Shown here piece after piece: positions 59,502 to 64,000 of a DNA stretch of 64,000 nucleotides. The notes beneath the pieces are model-generated. The model worked only from the letters and a program-made list of their open reading frames with translations, was not told where the DNA came from and made no database searches. The stretch lies in NCBI GenBank assembly GCA_020634855.1, contig JACKAU010000003.1, positions 248,001 through 312,000 on the forward strand, in the 5' to 3' direction. Source of the stretch: Anaerolineales bacterium. Lineage in GTDB: Bacteria > Chloroflexota > Anaerolineae > 4572-78 > J111. The translations under genes and the position numbers were made by a program. The first letter of the stretch is position 1. Each line of letters starts with the position of its first letter.

Positions 59502-59966
59502 ATGAACATTCTTACATCTTTGAAAAAGTCAAGCGCTTTCTTCGACTTCTGCATTATCATTTTGGGCGTCATCACCATATTCTTACTCTCTAGAGAACAT
59601 GATCTTCTAGAAGCTATCGTACGCTTTAGCCATCAATACGAACATTGGGAACTCGATGAGGTAATCACACTCTCTATTTTCCTGACGGTTGCTCTAGCGG
59701 TTTATTCCATTCGACGGTGGCGAGAAATCGTCAGAGCCAAGCAGGTCGTTGAGGAGTTAAATGTTGACCTACAGACAACGTTGGCTGAAATTAAAGTCCT
59801 CAAAGAGATCTTACCGATCTGTGCCAACTGCAAAAAAATAAGAGATGACCAGGGTTATTGGCAGCAAGTTGAGAGTTATATTAGCGAACATACCAATGCT
59901 TCTTTCACCCACGGCATTTGTCCCGATTGTATGAAAACCTTATATTCCGAATATTATCCGTCTTAG
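59502..59966 (+). CDS. Small membrane protein with Cys-rich sensor-tail domain
   Basis: A 154-residue protein. Two membrane helices (about residues 15-33 and 61-78) lead into a coiled coil, then LPICANCKKIRDDQGYWQQ and HGICPDCMKTLY, a four-Cys module normally found at the C-termini of PAS or receiver-containing sensors. Here it stands without a sensor or kinase domain. The Cys pairs could bind zinc. A longer frame from 59346 has no ribosome site; the ATG at 59502 is preferred. Function unknown. Confidence 0.75.
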   Translation: MNILTSLKKSSAFFDFCIIILGVITIFLLSREHDLLEAIVRFSHQYEHWELDEVITLSIFLTVALAVYSIRRWREIVRAKQVVEELNVDLQTTLAEIKVLKEILPICANCKKIRDDQGYWQQVESYISEHTNASFTHGICPDCMKTLYSEYYPS

Positions 59967-60017
59967 TCAACCAAGTTGGCATCGTACGGAGAAGCGCCGC
60001 CACCTTTTTTAATATTT

Positions 60018-60473
60018 TCACGGACACCGTTTGATAGCTTCCCCTGCCGCAGTCTGCCAATCTTGTAGCCGAGCCGCAGATTGGAGTGGCTCGGTGGGCG
60101 CATCGATAAGCAGGCTGTTGAGCAGGTGACCGGCCTGAAGATAATCACCCCGCTGATAGGCCACATTCCCCAGGGTCTGGATGACTTGCTCATACCGGCC
60201 CTCGGCCACTTCCAGCTTGCCGAGTTAACGCAAGGTGAGCTGGCTAAAAAGTCATCGGTGAAGAGCGTCGTGGCCTCTGTAAGCAGTGGGTCACACGCTG
60301 GACATACCTCTTTCGCCGGATGATCGTGCCGATGCGTTTCGGCCACCAACTCTCGTAAGCGAGTAACATCAATCCAAAATTCACCGATCAATTCAATGGT
60401 TTCCCGGTTGACATCAAGCCATCTGCCGACCAGACCGGTATTGAGCACAGCCAGATCGCGCCGAAGTTAAGTC
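60018..60473 (-). pseudogene. SARP/BTAD-type transcriptional activator remnant
   Basis: The readable parts are RRDLAVLNTGLVGRWLDVNR, EVCPACDPLLTEATTLFTDDFLA and, in another frame, VAEGRYEQVIQTLGNVAYQRGDYLQ. This is the bacterial transcriptional activator (BTAD) region of AfsR/SARP-type proteins. The DNA-binding N-terminus, the middle of BTAD and the C-terminus are missing, and a frame change lies near 60230, so it is a decayed fragment. Confidence 0.65.
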
Positions 60474-60750
60474 CGGGCGCGGTTTTGGGAAAGAATTAGC
60501 CTGATCGAGCTATGTCAAAATAACCCACTTGATCCTACAAGACTACCCCATGAGGTATAGGACTCAAGCGGCGAATATGGTCTCATTTAATTACAGAAAA
60601 AATGATACGATAAGGGCATTAGGCTCTCAAGCAGTTGAAGACACTACATTTATCAACCCTAAGGTAAACTTTGGTTTACTGACTTCTCACAGCTTTTCCG
60701 TTATGATCAGCCTATACTAAATTATTCAACTCAGACAATGGAGATTTCAA
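60474..60750. other. Non-coding spacer
   Basis: Nothing clear is seen; a 63-codon frame at 60529-60720 has no supporting features. A TATACT hexamer at 60713-60718 might be a -10 box for the next gene but lacks a -35. Confidence 0.4.
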
Positions 60751-61083
60751 ATGTCGAATACAATTTTACAAATCAATTTCAAATTCGATATGTCAAAGGA
60801 GGAATACCTCGAAATGACGCGTTCGGCAGCAGAGCCGATTGCCCAATTTAGGGGCTGCCTCTGGAAGATCTGGCTACTGAACGAAGCAGAACAGGAAGCC
60901 GGCGGTATCTATCTTTTTGAAAACGCCAGGGCAGTTCAAGAATACCTCGATAGTCCGATTGTGGGCAGAATGGCCTCTCACCCGAGATTGAGCCGATTCA
61001 GCCTAAAAACCTTTGCCAGCATCGACGAATTGACCGAGATCACCCGTGGACCGGTTCAAGACATCCATCCGGCTGTTGTCTAA
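60751..61083 (+). CDS. YdhR-like monooxygenase
   Basis: A 110-residue protein of the dimeric alpha+beta barrel type. It opens ILQINFKFDMSKEEYLEM, has FRGCLWKIWLLNEAEQEAGG and YLFENARAVQEYLDSPIV, matching the YdhR family. Members are proposed monooxygenases acting on aromatic or quinone-like compounds without added cofactors. The neighbours are remnants, so context gives no hint of substrate. Confidence 0.83.
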   Translation: MSNTILQINFKFDMSKEEYLEMTRSAAEPIAQFRGCLWKIWLLNEAEQEAGGIYLFENARAVQEYLDSPIVGRMASHPRLSRFSLKTFASIDELTEITRGPVQDIHPAVV

Positions 61084-61098
61084 GTCAAGGCGGTTGGA

Positions 61099-61290
61099 TT
61101 AAAAAAGAAAAGAGGTGGGTCGAACTGAGGGTTGGCTCATCTCTTTTTGATGCGGGGTCGGCAGGATGAGATCAAACGTTATACCCTGGTTGGGTTGGCT
61201 TTCGGCCCAGAAACGGCCGCCGTGCAGGGCGACAAGCTGCTTGGCGATGGCCAGCCCCAATCCACTACCACTAGACATAAAGATATCATT
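61099..61290 (-). pseudogene. Histidine kinase C-terminal fragment
   Basis: The minus strand encodes SGSGLGLAIAKQLVALHGG and FWAESQPNQGITFDLILP, the G2 box and last strand of a histidine kinase ATPase domain, then a short tail. Nothing of the upstream kinase is present, so this is a leftover of a deleted gene. Confidence 0.7.
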
Positions 61291-61319
61291 ACAGAACGGG
61301 GGATTAAAAGAAAAATCGA

Positions 61320-61351
61320 GGCGTGGCAATTAGGACCCCGCTTGCCACGCC
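61320..61351. repeat. Hairpin GGCGTGGCAA/TTGCCACGCC
   Basis: Perfect 10-bp arms at 61320-61329 and 61342-61351 with a 12-nt loop, next to the terminator of the DJ-1 gene. Confidence 0.6.
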
Positions 61352-61370
61352 CTTGCTGGCCTACTATTAA

Positions 61371-61393
61371 AGAAAAAGGGGGCAATTACCCCC
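61371..61393 (-). terminator. Intrinsic terminator of the DJ-1/PfpI gene
   Basis: On the minus strand GGGGG-TAATTG-CCCCC (61393-61378) is followed by UUUUU and CUUU (61377-61370). It is 30 bp downstream of the stop at 61426. Confidence 0.75.
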
Positions 61394-61425
61394 AGGAAGG
61401 ACAGCTTAAATCGACTGAACTTCTT

Positions 61426-62007
61426 TTATAACTCGATCTTTGTGCCCAGCACTTGCAAGAACTTTCCGATCCATTCCGGGTGGGCTGGCCAGGCCGGAGC
61501 GGTAACAAGGTTGCCATCGATATGAGCCTGATCGACCTGAATGTTCATATATTTACCGCCGGCTAGTCTAACTTCCGGGCCAATTGCCGGATAGGCCGAG
61601 CAACTTCGCCCTTCCAGCACGTTGGCCGCCGCTAGAATCTGCATCGCGTGGCAAATAGCCGCCACGGGCTTATCTGCCTCAAAGAAATGGCGAACGATAT
61701 CGAGCACGTTGTCGTTAAGACGCAAATATTCCGGGGCGCGTCCACCAGGTAAAACCAGCGCGTCGTAATCAGCCGGGTTTATGTCCTCGAAAGAGGCGTT
61801 AAGTGTAAAGCGGTGCCCTATTGTCTCGCGATAGGTCTGCTCCCCCAAAAAATCATGTATAGCCGTTGCTACACTGTCACCCGCCCGCTTATCGGGGCAA
61901 ACTGCGTGTACGGTGTGTCCCACGGCCTGCAAAGCCTGAAAAGGTACCATATTTTCGTAATCTTCAACATAATCACCGGTTATCATTAAGATTTTTTTAG
62001 CAGCCAT
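61426..62007 (-). CDS. DJ-1/PfpI-family protein
   Basis: A 193-residue class I glutamine amidotransferase-like protein. It has MITGDYVEDYENMVPFQAL with the conserved Glu, and AICHAMQILAAANVLEG with the nucleophile Cys after the Rossmann strand VAAIC. DJ-1/PfpI members are intracellular proteases, glyoxalases or chaperones; the typical length is 165-195. A GGAG site precedes the ATG. It is followed by a terminator and is monocistronic. Confidence 0.9.
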   Translation of the reverse strand: MAAKKILMITGDYVEDYENMVPFQALQAVGHTVHAVCPDKRAGDSVATAIHDFLGEQTYRETIGHRFTLNASFEDINPADYDALVLPGGRAPEYLRLNDNVLDIVRHFFEADKPVAAICHAMQILAAANVLEGRSCSAYPAIGPEVRLAGGKYMNIQVDQAHIDGNLVTAPAWPAHPEWIGKFLQVLGTKIEL

Positions 62008-62221
62008 AATTTACTCCTTTGTGTAAATAATTCATTGGACTGTTAAGTAGATATTAATTTATGTTATAAAAAATGGGAGGGAGGAAACGGTTGTGCTACG
62101 CACTGGCAGTAATTATACACACGTCTGTCGGTCTTGTCTATTAAAAATCGACACAGAGCCATTCTTGGCGCAGCAGCCCACGCCTTCGCCCCAGCTAGTG
62201 TTGAAGAATGAGATCTCCCCG

Positions 62222-64000
62222 CTACTTCAAAATTACCGGTAAATACATTTGCGGTTCAAGAGCTAAGTTCGTGGCGGGAATCGCCAGCAGGGTAATCGAA
62301 TTGGCCGGAAAGGTAGTGCTGAAGCCCGCTGCACTGACCGGCTGGTCGGCCAGCGGCACAATGGCCGTAAGATTGGCCACGCTGTAGCGATAGACCTGAG
62401 CCGCACCGGAAGGGGTAAAGCCGGCCAACGCAACATTACCCGTCAACGCGCCGCCCGTTTTGTTGATGATCATCAGCGTTATAGCCTTGTCGGTGGTGCG
62501 CTGAGCGGCGTAAATCGCGAGTTGGCTCTGGTCAGCGCTGGCGGCGCTAATGCTGACATCGCCAAACTGGCCGCCGCTGCCGTTGTAATTGCGATAAAGG
62601 CGAAAGGCATACGCCCCCGGCAGTGTTTCAAAATGATCGTACCCCAGATCGCTGTCGGGATAATTCCACAAGGCCGCCAGATCAAGATCTTCACGCCCAA
62701 AAATGCCCAGGACGTCGGCCTGGGCTAATGCGCCATTGATGTCTTCCAACCCACCCCAGTTGTATTCGGTTAGAGCCAGCTTGGTGCCGGGATAGAAAGC
62801 GTCTACCCAGTCGTGCATCCGCCGTATGAGCCGCACCTGCCGCCATTCGGCCGGTTGGTCGCTGCCGCCGATCCAACTTTCGTCGGTGTAGGTGGGGTCC
62901 CATAACGCCCGCGTCGAGCGCAGGCGCAGCGCTTGCTTGGCGACGCTGCCGGCGGTGGACAGATCGACGCCGTTTTGCGGGTAAAAATGGAGGTCCAGAT
63001 AATCCAGCAGGCGCATATTATGGTCTTGCTCATACTGGGCCATCTGCTGGAGATACCATTCCACCTGGTAGCGGTTGCCGTGGGTGGCGTAGTCGGGAAA
63101 GTAGGTGTAGCCGTTGAGCGCCGCCTGTTTCAGATCATAGGCCGAATACCAGTAGCCCGACCAACCAAACGAAGCGTATCCCAAAATCTGAGCGGTCGGG
63201 TCGGCGGCCTTGATCGCCGCCCCATAGTCAAACGAGCGGTTGCGTAATTCATCGTAATCCAGCGGGGCGGGGTGAACATCGCGATGGGTTTCGTGCCACA
63301 GCTCCGGTTCGTTGTCCAGCGCGTAGAACTTGACCCCACCGGCGTTGGCCGCGCCATGCGCCGCCACCAAGTGCTGCACCCAGTTCGAGGCAAATGAGGA
63401 GTTAACGACCTGGCTGGTATCCAGGGGATCGTTGCCGGCTATGGGAACGCCGGCTTGCAGCCCATTGCCGCAGTTGGGGTAGCCGCTCTCATTATCGACA
63501 TCATCCTGCGCCCCATATTTCGAGACCTGGAAGCCGCAGGAAGCCTGGCTGCCGTTTTTGGCGACATACCCAATCGTCGGCACCGTAACCAGCGAGGCGC
63601 TGCCGGTGAGTTCATTCTGGTCAACCCACGCATCAGCGGTTAGGGTAGCCCCGTTGTAAGGATCATAATGGGTGTTGTTGTGAAAGAACCAATCCGAGCC
63701 GTGGTTCATATAGTTGCTTTGCCAGTTATAGCGAGTGGTGTGGTTACCGCCCCACCGCCGCACCGGCAGATCGATTTCAGCGGCGAACGCTGGTTTGGCA
63801 AAATTGAGGCCGTAGATATACGGGCTAATCGGTTGGCGATTGGCCGCCGCATTGACCGTGAGATCAATCGCTGCCGCAACCCCCGGCCCGCCCTCAGCCG
63901 GCCCCGCCGCCGCGACAGCCGGAGCAAGCCTCATCGACCCAAAGCTGTAAGCAGCCAGAATGATGCCCATCACCGTGATCAGAATGGGAGTAAAACCTCG
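62222..64000 (-). CDS. GH44-type secreted glycoside hydrolase (5' end outside window)
   Basis: At least 592 residues; the frame stays open to the right edge, so the true start lies beyond 64000. The hydrophobic N-terminus around GIILAAYSFGSM is a signal sequence. RRWGGNHTTRYNW, the acid/base region ALDNEPELWHETH and the nucleophile region LALTEYNWGGLED match family GH44, whose members cleave cellulose or xyloglucan-type beta-glucans. A beta-sandwich domain follows, and the protein ends MYLPVILK, a tail I associate with secreted Chloroflexota proteins. It is likely an extracellular polysaccharide-degrading enzyme. Substrate is inferred from family only. Confidence 0.9.
   Translation of the reverse strand, partial: RGFTPILITVMGIILAAYSFGSMRLAPAVAAAGPAEGGPGVAAAIDLTVNAAANRQPISPYIYGLNFAKPAFAAEIDLPVRRWGGNHTTRYNWQSNYMNHGSDWFFHNNTHYDPYNGATLTADAWVDQNELTGSASLVTVPTIGYVAKNGSQASCGFQVSKYGAQDDVDNESGYPNCGNGLQAGVPIAGNDPLDTSQVVNSSFASNWVQHLVAAHGAANAGGVKFYALDNEPELWHETHRDVHPAPLDYDELRNRSFDYGAAIKAADPTAQILGYASFGWSGYWYSAYDLKQAALNGYTYFPDYATHGNRYQVEWYLQQMAQYEQDHNMRLLDYLDLHFYPQNGVDLSTAGSVAKQALRLRSTRALWDPTYTDESWIGGSDQPAEWRQVRLIRRMHDWVDAFYPGTKLALTEYNWGGLEDINGALAQADVLGIFGREDLDLAALWNYPDSDLGYDHFETLPGAYAFRLYRNYNGSGGQFGDVSISAASADQSQLAIYAAQRTTDKAITLMIINKTGGALTGNVALAGFTPSGAAQVYRYSVANLTAIVPLADQPVSAAGFSTTFPANSITLLAIPATNLALEPQMYLPVILK

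Noticed and set aside
60529..60720. A 63-codon plus-strand open frame
   Set aside because: No ribosome-binding site, no domain, and it lies in a region of gene remnants.

Overview
The window looks like a chromosomal stretch of an uncultured Chloroflexota (Anaerolineae/Caldilineae-like) bacterium. This is an inference. It rests on the gene types (a MalT-like LuxR regulator, a BTAD/SARP remnant, pentapeptide-repeat proteins, an F420-type PPOX enzyme, SURF1, a secreted GH44 glycosidase with a C-terminal YLPVILK tail), on moderate to fairly high GC content, and on many intergenic hairpin repeats. I see no rRNA, tRNA, CRISPR array, intact transposase or phage gene.

Layout. 1-4.2 kb is a metal-related block: a YraQ/ArsP-type permease (cut by the window edge), a divergent Fur-family repressor with a clear promoter and operator, a DUF169 protein, and a histidine-rich NicO nickel/cobalt transporter. 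The NicO leader carries a strong promoter followed after about 75 nt by an intrinsic terminator, so it is either an attenuator or a small RNA. 4.2-6.9 kb has two small membrane proteins and a divergent pair of pentapeptide-repeat genes around a paired GTGACWGTCAC dyad. 6.9-9.4 kb is a MerA-like flavoprotein and a TVP38/TMEM64 protein; purN follows. 10.9-23.9 kb is a long run of small detoxification or stress-type genes (two MFS exporters, HAD, AraC, two RibD-C reductases, HTH_42, SnoaL-like, methyltransferase, PPOX, quinone reductase, ABM, VOC, PNPOx-like, DinB, DUF1697). 24-34.3 kb is mostly housekeeping: zinc-ribbon membrane protein, mnmG, fabF, fabH, an M29 aminopeptidase, SURF1 and recD2.

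34.5-42.7 kb is accessory: a secreted protein with an internal duplication, a repeat-rich 0.7 kb spacer, a molybdopterin oxidoreductase, a membrane protein and cupin next to a large LuxR/MalT-type regulator, and a truncated Tat-lipoprotein gene. 43.1-49.7 kb holds two convergent hybrid histidine kinases. Then come an alpha-carbonic anhydrase with an LPxSG-like sorting tail, a PLP decarboxylase and an enoyl-CoA hydratase.

From 53.4 kb to about 58.4 kb six consecutive genes (aminotransferase, DUF4864 lipoprotein, double GNAT, ComB, chlorite dismutase-like, PQQ-type sugar dehydrogenase) are broken by single-base indels, nearly all in homopolymers. This pattern fits local sequence error at least as well as gene decay. 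Further on are genuine-looking remnants (SARP, histidine kinase), a YdhR-like monooxygenase, a DJ-1/PfpI protein and the GH44 glycosidase, which runs off the right edge.

Repeats are a main feature. A 53-60 bp hairpin element with GGAGCGTCAAAG-type ends occurs four times. TAATTGG-type repeats occur in intergenic DNA and also, in frame, inside recD2.
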